From Sphingopyxis sp. (GTDB taxonomy: Bacteria; Pseudomonadota; Alphaproteobacteria; Sphingomonadales; Sphingomonadaceae), in NCBI GenBank assembly GCA_002733865.1, contig NVXM01000038.1, positions 1-58,729 on the forward strand: 58,729 nucleotides of DNA, in the 5' to 3' direction. The notes under the pieces were generated by a model that saw only the letters and a program-made list of their open reading frames with translations, was not told the origin of the DNA and did no database searches. The stretch's first letter is position 1; every line of letters begins with the position of its first letter. Position numbers and translations under genes: made by a program. Of this stretch, positions 44,692 through 53,667 are shown piece by piece.

Positions 44692-45837
44692 CTATCTTTG
44701 GAGAATCGTTACGGCAGAAACGCCCGGCGCGCCATAGACTTGGGTATAGGCGGTCTTCGGATCTCCCGGCACTTGCCGGGCGCCTGCGGTGCCGCGCAGC
44801 TGCACGACATTCTCGTAGACCTGCCGCAGGCCGGATGCGCCGATCGGCTCGCCGCAGGCAAGGCAACCGCCGTCGGTGTTGATCGGCAATTTGCCGCTGA
44901 TATCGCTCCACCCTTCCAGCAGCCACTGCTCCTGCTCGCCCGGCTTGCAGAAACCATTCTCGGCCATATGCATGATCTCAGCGCCGGACTCCGTGTCCTG
45001 CAGCTGAGCGATATCGATATCTTCGGGACCCATGCCGGCCTGTTCGAACGCCGCCTTCGAGGCGATCTCGGTCGCCGTCCCGCCGCGCTCGTTGTCGATC
45101 GAAGCGGCAAATACCTCGAACGATCCGGGTGGCCGGGTGCGCATCACCGAGGACTTCAGCCGGATGATCGGAACACCCAGTTCCCGCGCTTTTTTCTCGC
45201 TTGCCAGGATCAGCGCCACTGCGCCTTCCGCAGGCGAGCAGAACATATATTTGGTCAAAGGATCGCAAATCATCGGCGCGTTCATGATGGTTTCCAGATC
45301 AACCTCGCTGCGCCGCCATGCGTGATCGGTTTTGACGCCGTTGCGGAACGCCTTTTCCGCGACCCGTCCGAGCGTTTCCCGGCTGATATCATGCTCGTGC
45401 AGATAGCGCATGATCTTCGCGCCGAAAAACTGCACGGTCAGCATGTAGCCAGCTTCGCCATACCAGTTGGGCAGACCGTAGGAGGACGGGTCAGCGTTGA
45501 AGGCACCACGCGGATGCTTGTCGAAGCCGACCGCCATCCCCATTTCATATTCGCCCGACTTGATCGCGCTCACCGCGGCGTTGAGCGCCGATCCGCCGGT
45601 GGCGCAGCCGTTCGAGACGTTGATGAACTGGATCCCGGTCAGGCCAAGCTGGGACACCATATTGTCGGCATTGCCGGACGCTGCCGAGCCACCAAAGGCA
45701 AATTCGACGTCCTTCCACTCGATGCCGCTGTCGGCCAGGGCCTGCTTCACCGCGAAAATGCCCTGATCCATGCCGTCGCGTCCTTCGGTGCGGCCGAACG
45801 GGTGAATCCCTGCTCCTACGATACAAACATCTGACAT
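44692..45837 (-). CDS. SCP2-type thiolase / lipid-transfer protein
   Basis: Thiolase-fold protein of 381 residues, like the sterol carrier protein 2 thiolases and Ltp2 aldolases of steroid breakdown. The nucleophile-position Cys is C78 in FINVSNGCATGGSALN. The last blocks are GGCLACGEPIGASGLRQVY, where GEP replaces the GHP of biosynthetic thiolases. In steroid degraders such proteins need an OB-fold (DUF35) partner, and one is encoded 2 bp upstream. It either cleaves a beta-ketoacyl-CoA or does a retro-aldol cut; the second is favoured by the partner. Confidence 0.88.
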   Translation of the reverse strand: MSDVCIVGAGIHPFGRTEGRDGMDQGIFAVKQALADSGIEWKDVEFAFGGSAASGNADNMVSQLGLTGIQFINVSNGCATGGSALNAAVSAIKSGEYEMGMAVGFDKHPRGAFNADPSSYGLPNWYGEAGYMLTVQFFGAKIMRYLHEHDISRETLGRVAEKAFRNGVKTDHAWRRSEVDLETIMNAPMICDPLTKYMFCSPAEGAVALILASEKKARELGVPIIRLKSSVMRTRPPGSFEVFAASIDNERGGTATEIASKAAFEQAGMGPEDIDIAQLQDTESGAEIMHMAENGFCKPGEQEQWLLEGWSDISGKLPINTDGGCLACGEPIGASGLRQVYENVVQLRGTAGARQVPGDPKTAYTQVYGAPGVSAVTILQR

Positions 45838-45839
45838 GA

Positions 45840-46253
45840 TTATTCTCCTTGGACAGGCTTGAAGGCGTGAATGAGTTTTTGCTCCTCAGGCGGGGCATCC
45901 GGATCGAGCGGGATCGCGGTCAGTTCCACCTCCATGCCGATTTCGACATCGTCCACGTTAATGTCGGTGAGGCGCGATTCCACCATGGTCTGCCCCGGCA
46001 GGCTGACATAGGCGACCGCATAGGGCTTGAATTTTTCCGGATCGGTCGGTCCGGCATAGGGCTCCTTCGGGGGAAAGCGCTGGATCGTATAGGTCCAGAC
46101 CGTGCCGCGAGACGCCAGCCGGATTGGCTCGATATTATCATCCGGCGTCAGTGGCAGTGGAAAGAAGATATGCCCGGTTTCCCGGTTCCGCGCACCGATC
46201 AGTGCGTTCATATCCTCGGTAAACAGATTGTCGGCAATCGGCTGTGCGCTCAC
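45840..46253 (-). CDS. OB-fold (DUF35-like) thiolase partner protein
   Basis: A 137-residue protein with an OB-fold core: SRGTVWTYTIQRFPPKEPY, PYAVAYVSLPGQTMVESRL and GMEVELTAIPLD match the DUF35 C-terminal domain. Its N-terminal GARNRETGHIFFPLP is where other members have a zinc ribbon, but no cysteines are present here. GTG at 46253 has a GGGAGAG site; the longer frame to 46388 is not supported. The adjacent thiolase is its expected partner, forming a channel for an acyl-CoA steroid fragment. Confidence 0.85.
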   Translation of the reverse strand: MSAQPIADNLFTEDMNALIGARNRETGHIFFPLPLTPDDNIEPIRLASRGTVWTYTIQRFPPKEPYAGPTDPEKFKPYAVAYVSLPGQTMVESRLTDINVDDVEIGMEVELTAIPLDPDAPPEEQKLIHAFKPVQGE

Positions 46254-46353
46254 AAAGATCTCTCCCTTTTCTGCAGTTTCTATAAGAGGGAAAGCGGCCC
46301 GCCAATAACTGCCAAAACGGCTAGGATCACTGGCCCTTATCTGCCGCTGCGAT

Positions 46354-47124
46354 TCAATAGCCCGGATGCACGGCCAGCATGCCGCCATCGACCAGCAGAT
46401 CGCTGCCGGTCACAAAACTGCTGTCATCGCTGCCGAGGAAAACGGCGGCAGCCGCAAGGTCACTGCCCTGCCCGATCCGTTTCAGCGGCGACATTGCTGC
46501 AGCCATTTCCACCATGCCGGGGACGGTCTTGGCTGCGGTGTCGATGATTCCGGTATGGGTGGCACCGGGAACCAGATTGTTGCAGCGGATATTGAGCTCG
46601 TTCTGAGCGCAATGGACGGCGACCGACTTGGACAACATGCGCACGGCGCTTTTGGACGCTGTGTAGGTTACGTCGCTGGGAAGCGCTGCGAAGGCGCTGG
46701 TCGAAGCGATATTGATGATCGAACCGGAAGAACCGCCGGGATTTTGCTTCATTAAAGCAATCGCTTTCTGGCAGCCAAGCATCACGCCAGTAAGGTTGAT
46801 GCCGAGCAGATGATGCCAGCTTTCCAGATCGACATCTTCGATATTCCTGCCGATCACAATCCCGGCATTGTTGACCAATATGTCCAGTCGTCCGAATTCG
46901 GCTTTGACTTTGGCCATCACCCGATCCCAGGCTTCGGCATCCGAGACGTCCTGAACCATGAATAAAGCCCCCGCCTCGTCCGCCACGGACTGGCCCAGCG
47001 ATTCCTGCACGTCGGTGGAAAGTAGCTTGGCCCCCTCCTCGACAAAGCGTTTGACGGTGGCTGCTCCGATGCCGGAGGCACCGCCCGTGACGATTGCCAC
47101 TTTCCCGTCCAATTGACCCACCAT
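46354..47124 (-). CDS. Short-chain dehydrogenase/reductase
   Basis: A 256-residue SDR. Cofactor loop VAIVTGGASGIGAATV, Asp after strand 2 (LLSTDVQES), NNAGIVIG, Ser in IINIASTSAF and Tyr/Lys in VTYTASKSAVRM are all in place, and the closing motif is LLVDGGMLA. This resembles hydroxysteroid and cyclopentanol-type dehydrogenases. ATG 47124 has AGGAG at good spacing, better than the ATG at 47130. It heads the minus-strand operon that runs to the NTF2-like gene and is divergent from the isomerase gene. Confidence 0.9.
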   Translation of the reverse strand: MVGQLDGKVAIVTGGASGIGAATVKRFVEEGAKLLSTDVQESLGQSVADEAGALFMVQDVSDAEAWDRVMAKVKAEFGRLDILVNNAGIVIGRNIEDVDLESWHHLLGINLTGVMLGCQKAIALMKQNPGGSSGSIINIASTSAFAALPSDVTYTASKSAVRMLSKSVAVHCAQNELNIRCNNLVPGATHTGIIDTAAKTVPGMVEMAAAMSPLKRIGQGSDLAAAAVFLGSDDSSFVTGSDLLVDGGMLAVHPGY

Positions 47125-47207
47125 CTTCATCTCCTATCTAATTCAGCAGAAGTCACTGCTACCCCGGCAATCTAGTTTCGCCCTATCTCGCACCTAAAGG
47201 ATATGCC

Positions 47208-47588
47208 ATGCTCACACCGGAACATATGCAGCAAACTGTTGACCGCTATCTGGCGGCGATCAACGCCGGCGACATGGCGGCCGTCATGGAGCTTTATGCC
47301 GATAATGCCGTGATAGAGGATCCGGTTGGCACCGAGCCCAAGAGCGGTGACGACATTCTGAAATTCTATACCAAGGCGTTTGCCGGTGGCGCAAAAGTCG
47401 AACTGACCGGACCTGTCCGGATTTCGGCCAAGGCCGCTGCCTTCCCATTCCGGGGCGAAATCACCAGGGTCGACGGCCCCACCATAATCGTCGAAGTCAT
47501 CGATATTTTCGAGTTTGATGAAGCGGGAAAGGTTGCCAAGATGACCGCCCATCTTGGCCCGACCAACATAACCGTCAAGGACGGCTAG
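47208..47588 (+). CDS. Steroid Delta5-isomerase (ketosteroid isomerase)
   Basis: NTF2-fold isomerase that moves a double bond from position 5-6 to 4-5 in 3-oxo steroids. The 126-residue protein matches Comamonas KSI residue for residue at the active site: Tyr14 (VDRYLAAINAGD), Asp38 (VIEDPVGTEPKSG) and Asp99 (VEVIDIFEFDEAGKV). The length also agrees. This is the strongest evidence that the cluster handles steroid-like rings. ATG at 47208 has an AAAGGA site. It is convergent with the acyl-CoA dehydrogenase pair. Confidence 0.9.
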   Translation: MLTPEHMQQTVDRYLAAINAGDMAAVMELYADNAVIEDPVGTEPKSGDDILKFYTKAFAGGAKVELTGPVRISAKAAAFPFRGEITRVDGPTIIVEVIDIFEFDEAGKVAKMTAHLGPTNITVKDG

Positions 47589-47604
47589 GTCGCCTCGCAA
47601 CTTA

Positions 47605-48750
47605 TCAAAAACCGGAATTTTTTGCCCAGCGATCGCTGTGGAACCCGGCATCGCCAAACATCTGTTGTGCGACATGGACGCGCTTGAAATACAGGCCCAC
47701 ATCATATTCATCGGTAACACCAATGCCGCCATGCATCTGGATCGCTTCCTTGGTCGCAAGCTGTGCGACCTGGCCGGTCTTGGCCTTGGCCAGCGAACAG
47801 GTCATGCTCGCATTTTCGAAATCTTCATCCAAATCCTTGAGCGACTTCAGTACCGCGGATTTCATCATCTCGATTTCAGTCGCCAAATGCGCGGCCCGGT
47901 GCTGCAGCCCCTGAAAAGAACCGATTTTCTGGCCGAATTGCTCGCGTTCCTTGAGATAGTCCGTCGTAACGTCAAAGACTTGCTGCGCGCAGCCGGACAT
48001 TTCGGCACCAAGAACAGCGCGACCGGCCGACAATATGCCTTCCAGCGCGGCATATCCCTCGTCCAGCTCACCCAATATATCATCGCCGGTGACCTCAAGC
48101 CCATCGACCGAGATATTGGCGGCGTTGCGGCTGTCGACCATGGGCGTCAGCTCGCGGTCGATTTCCGGCGCATCTGCGTCCACCAGAAATAAGGTGATAC
48201 CATGAATATCATTCTCATCGCCCGACGTTCGCGCGGCGATGATCAGCTTGTCGGCCACATGGCCATCGGCGACAAACGTCTTCGTACCGGAAAGGACAAA
48301 ACCATTGCCCGATGACTGGGCCGAAAATGCAATGCGGCTAGGATTGTGCCGCGGGCCTTCATCCACGGCAAGAGCAAACAACCGGTCGCCGCCACTGATC
48401 GCGGCCAGATTTTCTTCCTGCTGTTTTTTCGTCCCATATTGCTGAATCGCCGTGGCACCCAGGACGGACGTCGAGAAGAAGGGTGAAGCCGTCAGGTTCC
48501 GGCCCATCTGCTCCGCCAACACACCCGCACCAACATAGCCGAAGCCGCTGCCGCCGTGATCTTCGTCGACGATAATCCCGGCCCAGCCCATTTCGGCCAT
48601 CTCAGCCCAGAGCTTGCGGCAAAAACCGTCGGCCGGCTTGTTGTCGCGAACCATGCGAAAGGCAGCGACAGGGGCTTTTTCTGCTAGGAAACCTTGCGCT
48701 GCATCCTGCAGCATTTCCTGTTCTTCGTTAAGTATAAGCGGCATGTTCAT
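47605..48750 (-). CDS. Acyl-CoA dehydrogenase, second subunit of a pair
   Basis: A 381-residue acyl-CoA dehydrogenase-fold protein directly after another. The N-terminus EEQEMLQDAAQGFLAEKAP and the GFGYVGAGVLAEQMGRNL block fit the FadE26/FadE29-like branch of heteromeric ACADs. The C-terminus is GGIGVTDEYDVGLYFKRVHV, with no YEGT motif. Start is ATG 48750 or 48744. The preceding gene ends 5 bp upstream. In actinobacterial steroid catabolism such pairs form alpha2beta2 enzymes for side-chain oxidation; the same is inferred here. Confidence 0.87.
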   Translation of the reverse strand: MNMPLILNEEQEMLQDAAQGFLAEKAPVAAFRMVRDNKPADGFCRKLWAEMAEMGWAGIIVDEDHGGSGFGYVGAGVLAEQMGRNLTASPFFSTSVLGATAIQQYGTKKQQEENLAAISGGDRLFALAVDEGPRHNPSRIAFSAQSSGNGFVLSGTKTFVADGHVADKLIIAARTSGDENDIHGITLFLVDADAPEIDRELTPMVDSRNAANISVDGLEVTGDDILGELDEGYAALEGILSAGRAVLGAEMSGCAQQVFDVTTDYLKEREQFGQKIGSFQGLQHRAAHLATEIEMMKSAVLKSLKDLDEDFENASMTCSLAKAKTGQVAQLATKEAIQMHGGIGVTDEYDVGLYFKRVHVAQQMFGDAGFHSDRWAKNSGF

Positions 48751-48755
48751 TCGCC

Positions 48756-49967
48756 CTATTGGCTCGGCAATCCTAAGACGCGCTTGGAAATGATGTTCAA
48801 CTGGACCTCGGTGGTCCCGCCGAGGATCGAATAGGCTCTGTTATAAAGCCAGTTATTGGCGAGACTGCCATATTCTATGCCTTCGGCTCCGATGGTAGCC
48901 CCAGCCGTTCCCTCGATATCCATCCGCAGTTCGGTACCACGTTTGGTAAGCTCCGACGCGACATATTTCAGCATCGAGGATTTGGCTCCGAGGCCATTTC
49001 CCGCATTGGCCTCATCGGTCATCCGCTCGACCGTCAGATTATAAGCCCAATTGTCGAGCTCGGCCTGCGCAATCCGTTGCCGGAGCGCCGAGTCCGCGAC
49101 GCGGCCTTCCGCATCCAGCCCGATCTGGTCGGCAGCAAATTTACCAAGACTTTCTGGCCCCGAGGTCCCCCGAAGCGGTGACATCGTACCGAGCATGCCG
49201 CGCTCATGCACCAGCAGGTTTTTCGCGACATCCCACCCACGATTGACTTCCCCGACGACCGACGGATTGCCTTCGCCGTAGCTTTTCGGCACTTTAACAT
49301 CGTCAAAGAACGTTTCACAAAAAGGAGAATGGCCGGAGATCAGCACGATCGGCTTCACGCTGATGCCCTCGCTTGCCATATCGATCAGAATGAACGTGAT
49401 ACCCTGATGCTTAGGCGCATCGAAATCGGTGCGCACCAGACAGAATATCCAGTCTGAAACATCCGCGTTGGATGTCCATATTTTCTGACCATTGATCAAC
49501 CAGTGATCGCCCTTGTCCTCACATTTGGTCTTGAGAGAGGCAAGATCCGATCCGGCACCGGGCTCGGAATATCCCTGGCACCAACGGATTTCTCCGCGGG
49601 CTATCGCTGTCAGATGCTGAGCCTTCTGCTCATGCGTTCCATAGGCCAGCAATGCGGGGCCGAGCATCGATATGCCGAAATTACTCAGCGGCTTGCGCGC
49701 ATTGATCGCCTGCCGCTCCTCATCCAGAATTTTTGCTTCTTCTGCGGAAAGCCCGGCACCGCCATATTCTTTCGGCCAACTTGGCACTGTATAGCCCTTG
49801 GCCAAGGCCCGCTCGAACCAGACTTTCTGCGCTTCCGACTGAAATTCCCATTGGCGACCGCCCCAGCACTGGGCTTCAGCGGTGATATCCCCGTCGCGCA
49901 TTTCTTCCGGACAATTTTCTTCCAGCCATGCCCGCACTTCTGCGCGGAATTCTTCTAGATCGCTCAT
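48756..49967 (-). CDS. Acyl-CoA dehydrogenase, first subunit of a pair
   Basis: A 403-residue acyl-CoA dehydrogenase. The insertion DGDITAEAQCWGGRQWEF near residue 25 and GYSEPGAGSDLASLKTKC are visible. The C-terminal motif is YSILGGTTEVQLNIISKRVL, where Gly stands for the usual catalytic Glu, so the base must be elsewhere or in the partner subunit. The length and motif agree with the large subunit of heteromeric ACADs. The partner gene follows 5 bp later. It is led by the MDR gene at 50054-51055, 86 bp upstream. Confidence 0.87.
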   Translation of the reverse strand: MSDLEEFRAEVRAWLEENCPEEMRDGDITAEAQCWGGRQWEFQSEAQKVWFERALAKGYTVPSWPKEYGGAGLSAEEAKILDEERQAINARKPLSNFGISMLGPALLAYGTHEQKAQHLTAIARGEIRWCQGYSEPGAGSDLASLKTKCEDKGDHWLINGQKIWTSNADVSDWIFCLVRTDFDAPKHQGITFILIDMASEGISVKPIVLISGHSPFCETFFDDVKVPKSYGEGNPSVVGEVNRGWDVAKNLLVHERGMLGTMSPLRGTSGPESLGKFAADQIGLDAEGRVADSALRQRIAQAELDNWAYNLTVERMTDEANAGNGLGAKSSMLKYVASELTKRGTELRMDIEGTAGATIGAEGIEYGSLANNWLYNRAYSILGGTTEVQLNIISKRVLGLPSQ

Positions 49968-50053
49968 GACCTCACCCCTCGTAACAACCCTGTCATATGT
50001 CAGCCTTCACGTTGCGTGCACTGCGTATTTAGTTAGCGATATCACCATCCGAA

Positions 50054-51055
50054 TTAATCCAGACGCAGCAATTGTTTTCCGAAATTCTGGCCGGCAAACA
50101 AGCGCTTCAAAGTGTCTGGAATATTGTCAAATCCCTCCTGGATGTCTTCCTTGAAAGTGATTTTGCCTTCCTTGATCCATTGCCGCATGCGCTTCTGCGC
50201 TTCAGGAAACTCGCTGGCATAATCGGATACAATGAAGCCGGACATGCTGGCGCGTTTGAAAATCAGGTTAAAGTAATTTTCGGGACCAGCGGGCATATCG
50301 CCTTGTTCATAGCGCGAAATCCCGCCGCAGATTGTAACGCGGGCGTGCATGGCAAGATGAGCCAGGGCATCGTTCAATATGCTGCCGCCGACATTGTCAT
50401 AAAAGACATTGATCGACTGGGCACAATGCTCCTTGAGCTTCGCCCGAACATCGTCATTCTTATAGTCGATCGCAACATCATAACCGACATCGTCGGTCAG
50501 CCATTTGCATTTTTCCTCGCCACCCGCGATGCCGATAATCCGGCATCCCGCGATCTTGGCGATTTGCCCAACCATGGAACCGGTGGCACCAGCCGCACCG
50601 GAAACAACTACCGTATCACCCGGCTGTGGCCGACCATGTTTTAAAAGGCCGAAATAAGCCGTCATGCCAGTGGTACCCAAAGATCCCAGATTGGCCGCAA
50701 GGAGTTCATCATCCGGCACTTTGTTCAGATCACTTCCCGGCACATGCGCATAGTCTTGCCAGCGCAGCATGCCCATGACCTTGTCGCCAGCCGAAAAATC
50801 CGGATGGCGGGATTCAACAACGGTCCCGATGCCGGAGCCTCGCATGACTTCGCCAATTTCTGTTGGCGCAACATAGCCGCCGATATTCTCCATCCAGCCC
50901 TTTTGCGCCGGGTCGAAACCCAGAATCTCGTTTTTGACCAGCACATGGCCTTCGGCACATTCCGGCACCGGATTGACGACCTTCTTGAAATCGTCGTCCA
51001 CTAGCCCGCGTCCTTTTGGCCGTCCGTTGATCAGCCATTGCCTATTTTCGGTCAT
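50054..51055 (-). CDS. NADP-dependent oxidoreductase, zinc-free MDR type
   Basis: A 333-residue paralogue of the 42482-43504 enzyme. GFDPAQKGWMENIGGYVAP is the substrate block, VVVSGAAGATGSMVGQIAKI and IIGIAGGEEKC the NADP site. It has no zinc ligands and is likely an enoyl or alkenone reductase. ATG at 51055 follows GGAGAAAATTT; a longer reading begins at 51109. It heads the operon with the two acyl-CoA dehydrogenases and is divergent from the E1 alpha gene. Confidence 0.9.
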   Translation of the reverse strand: MTENRQWLINGRPKGRGLVDDDFKKVVNPVPECAEGHVLVKNEILGFDPAQKGWMENIGGYVAPTEIGEVMRGSGIGTVVESRHPDFSAGDKVMGMLRWQDYAHVPGSDLNKVPDDELLAANLGSLGTTGMTAYFGLLKHGRPQPGDTVVVSGAAGATGSMVGQIAKIAGCRIIGIAGGEEKCKWLTDDVGYDVAIDYKNDDVRAKLKEHCAQSINVFYDNVGGSILNDALAHLAMHARVTICGGISRYEQGDMPAGPENYFNLIFKRASMSGFIVSDYASEFPEAQKRMRQWIKEGKITFKEDIQEGFDNIPDTLKRLFAGQNFGKQLLRLD

Positions 51056-51417
51056 AAATTTTCTCCATTGGAAGAGTTGGATGCGTGTTAGACGGATTCT
51101 TTCGATCAACCGAACTGCCAGCTTTGATAGCTAGCGGATAGAAACATCTTTTGGACCCGTCTCTTCGTGCAGCGTTGAGGACGAGAATTCGGGCTTCAAA
51201 GCCCGAGGAAAGCGGCACTGCTGTGAGGTGGGCAAGCCGTTGATCCGATTGCCCCAGCCTGTTACGCGCCTTGCGGCAGCGTCGGGCCGCTCGATCTCGC
51301 CACCTGACATTCTCGATTTACTCCCTATAACAATAGTGGCGGGACAGCCTGCTCACGCTATGAAGTTTTCAGCAAAAGCGACCCCCCCAGACGGTTGCAA
51401 AATGAAGGAGCAAAGCC
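51056..51417. promoter_or_regulatory. Divergent promoter region between MDR and E1 alpha genes
   Basis: A 362-bp stretch with no gene. Near 51118-51136 it contains GCCAGCTTTGATAGCTAGC, which shares TTGATAGC and the GCCA lead with the site at about 41150 and could be an operator of the cluster. AAGGAG at 51405-51410 is the ribosome binding site of the E1 alpha gene and settles its TTG start. Nothing else was recognised. Confidence 0.4.
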
Positions 51418-52401
51418 TTGGCCTCTACAGACATGGCGGACAAAGACGTCCTCATCGATATTTTCACTCGCGCCGACCTGATCATGCAATCGGACATCAA
51501 GTTCCGTCAGATGATCGGTGCCGGTCAACTGCAAATCGTCTATTATCCCGTTCGCGGTCAGGAAGTTGTGGCTTCCGCAATGATGGCAGCGGTAAACAAA
51601 GAGGATTATCTGGTGACGATCTATCGCGGCCTGCATGATCAGCTGGCGAAGGGGATCCCCTCCAAGGACCTCTGGGCAGAATTTGCCGGCAAGATGGCCG
51701 GAACCTGCAAGGGTAAAGGCGGGCCGATGCATATCACGCATCCTGAAACCGGCGTCATGGTGACCACAGGGATTGTTGGCTCGGGAATTCCTATCGCCAA
51801 TGGGCTGGCGCTCGCCAGCCAGCTGGACAAGGATGGAAAGGTCACGGTTTGCTGCTTCGGTGACGGCGCCACCAATATTGGCGCATTCCACGAAGGGCTG
51901 AACATGGCTCAGATCTGGAAACTGCCTGTCATTTTCCTCTGCCAGAATAATCTCTATTCCGAACACACGCCAATGGCTTTCGCCACCAGTTCGGATTCGA
52001 TAAAACAGCGCGGCGAAGGTCTTGGCATGCGTTCGGTGCAGGTGAACGGCAATGATGCCAGCGCCATGTATAATGCGGCAAAAGAAGCCGTTGAATATGC
52101 ACGTGCCGGTAACGGCCCGACGCTGATCGAGGCAATGACCTTCCGTTTCCACGGTCACTTGCTCGGCGACACCAGCCATTATATTCCGAAAGAAGAAATG
52201 GAGCAGGCCAAAAAGGATGATCCGATGCCGATCTTGCGGCAGCAGCTGCTTGACCTCCAGATCAGCGAAGCCGATGTTGCCGCTATCGAAGCAAAAAATG
52301 CCGCCATTATCGAAGAAGCGTCACAATTCGCACTGGACACCCCCTATCCTCCAGGTGATGAATATCGCATCGATGTCCTCGACGTGGAGATTGCAGCATG
52401 A
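51418..52401 (+). CDS. 2-oxoacid dehydrogenase E1 component, alpha subunit (AcoA/PdhA-like)
   Basis: Thiamine diphosphate-binding subunit, 327 residues. The ThDP motif runs from GDG at residues 148-150 to NN at 177-178 (FGDGATNIGAFHEG ... LCQNN). The phosphorylation-loop-like FHGHLLGDTSHY and the entry YRGLHDQLAKG are typical of acetoin or pyruvate dehydrogenase E1 alpha. The start is TTG at 51418, supported by AAGGAG seven bases upstream. It overlaps the E1 beta gene by 4 bp (ATGA). The oxo-acid substrate is unknown. Confidence 0.92.
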   Translation: MASTDMADKDVLIDIFTRADLIMQSDIKFRQMIGAGQLQIVYYPVRGQEVVASAMMAAVNKEDYLVTIYRGLHDQLAKGIPSKDLWAEFAGKMAGTCKGKGGPMHITHPETGVMVTTGIVGSGIPIANGLALASQLDKDGKVTVCCFGDGATNIGAFHEGLNMAQIWKLPVIFLCQNNLYSEHTPMAFATSSDSIKQRGEGLGMRSVQVNGNDASAMYNAAKEAVEYARAGNGPTLIEAMTFRFHGHLLGDTSHYIPKEEMEQAKKDDPMPILRQQLLDLQISEADVAAIEAKNAAIIEEASQFALDTPYPPGDEYRIDVLDVEIAA

Positions 52402-53399
52402 GCGATAAAGCCGAAAAGCCAAAAGACATCATGTTCGCGCAAGCCTGTAATATGGCGATGGCCAAAGCGATGGCGGACGACCCCAAAGTTATCCTGATGG
52501 GTGAAGACATCGCCGATGAGCAAGGCGGCGGTGTGTTCAAAGTGACCCTCGGCCTGTCCGAAAAATTCGGCACCGACCGGGTTCGGTCGACACCGATCTC
52601 CGAGCAGGCGATTGTCGGCGCTGCAGTTGGCTCCGCAATGGTTGGCTACAAGCCCGTTGCGGAAATCATGCTGATGAACTTCATCACCGTTGCGATGGAC
52701 CAGATTGTCAATCACGCGGCGAAACTGCGCTTCATGTCAGGCGGCCAGACCACCGTCCCGCTGACCATTCGCACGACCACTGGTGCAGGCACCGGTCTAG
52801 GCGGACAGCATAGTGACATGCTCGAAGCATGGCTGGCCCACGTTCCGGGACTCAAGGTTGTCGCCGCTTCCAATCCGGCCGATGCTTACGGTCTGCTGTA
52901 TTCCTCGATCATGGATCCCAACCCGGTGATCTTCATCGAGAACACACCGGGCTATTTTGTAAAGGGTCCGGCACCGGCAGCCGATCATACTGTCCCGCTG
53001 GGCAAGGCATCTGTTCCCCGCGAAGGCACAGATATCACGCTCATCGGATATGGCAGCAGCATCAGTCGCTGTCATGCCGCCGCAGAAAAACTGGCGGAAG
53101 ACGGTATCTCCTGCGAGATTGTTGATCTTCGGACCATCGCCCCATTTGATGAAGAAACCGTGCTGAAAAGCGTCGCCAAGACCAAGGCTGCGGTTGTGGT
53201 TCACGAAGCCGTCAGGAATTTCGGCGTCGGCGCGGAAATTTCGTCGCGCATCCACGAAGAGCTGTTTTCAGAACTCCGCGCTCCGGTTGGGCGCGTTGGT
53301 TCCGGCTATGCACCGGTTCCTTTTTCACCTGCAATCGAGAAAGCCTGGCTGTTCAGCCAGGACGATATCGAACGCGAAGTACACAAGATATTGGGATAG
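52398..53399 (+). CDS. 2-oxoacid dehydrogenase E1 component, beta subunit (AcoB/PdhB-like)
   Basis: A 333-residue transketolase-like E1 beta. VILMGEDIADEQGGGVFKVT, STPISEQAIVGAAVGSAM, GLGGQHSDMLEAWLAHVPGL and the C-terminal IEIVDLRTIAPFDEETV-like SCEIVDLRTIAPFDEET are signatures. With the alpha subunit it decarboxylates a 2-oxoacid and passes the acyl group to a lipoyl carrier. It starts within the alpha stop codon (ATGA), and the lipoyl gene follows 11 bp later. Confidence 0.92.
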   Translation: MSDKAEKPKDIMFAQACNMAMAKAMADDPKVILMGEDIADEQGGGVFKVTLGLSEKFGTDRVRSTPISEQAIVGAAVGSAMVGYKPVAEIMLMNFITVAMDQIVNHAAKLRFMSGGQTTVPLTIRTTTGAGTGLGGQHSDMLEAWLAHVPGLKVVAASNPADAYGLLYSSIMDPNPVIFIENTPGYFVKGPAPAADHTVPLGKASVPREGTDITLIGYGSSISRCHAAAEKLAEDGISCEIVDLRTIAPFDEETVLKSVAKTKAAVVVHEAVRNFGVGAEISSRIHEELFSELRAPVGRVGSGYAPVPFSPAIEKAWLFSQDDIEREVHKILG

Positions 53400-53410
53400 T
53401 AGAAACAACC

Positions 53411-53644
53411 ATGGCAACAGACATACGCATACCGAAATTGGGCTTCAGCATGGAATCCGGCATTCTCGCCGAATGGCTGGTCGAAGATGGCTCAGAAGTG
53501 ACGGCCGGTCAGGAAATTTACGCGCTGGAAAATGAAAAATCGACGCAGGAAGTCGAATCGCCGGCCACCGGAAAATTGAAAATCATCGTCCAGGCCGACG
53601 GTGAAGAATATCCGGTCGGCGAATTGATCGGCACAATCGAGTAG
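53411..53644 (+). CDS. Stand-alone lipoyl-domain carrier protein
   Basis: A 77-residue biotinyl/lipoyl domain with nothing else. The modified Lys is K43 in ALENEKSTQEVESPATGKL, and the second half has VQADGEEYPVGELIGTIE. Its N-terminus IRIPKLGFSMESG matches the first strands of E2 lipoyl domains. It is a full, undisturbed domain with a proper stop, not a broken E2: no linker, subunit-binding or acyltransferase region follows. ATG at 53411. It is the natural acyl acceptor for the upstream E1 pair. Confidence 0.9.
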   Translation: MATDIRIPKLGFSMESGILAEWLVEDGSEVTAGQEIYALENEKSTQEVESPATGKLKIIVQADGEEYPVGELIGTIE

Positions 53645-53667
53645 GCATTTAACAAACAGATATATTA

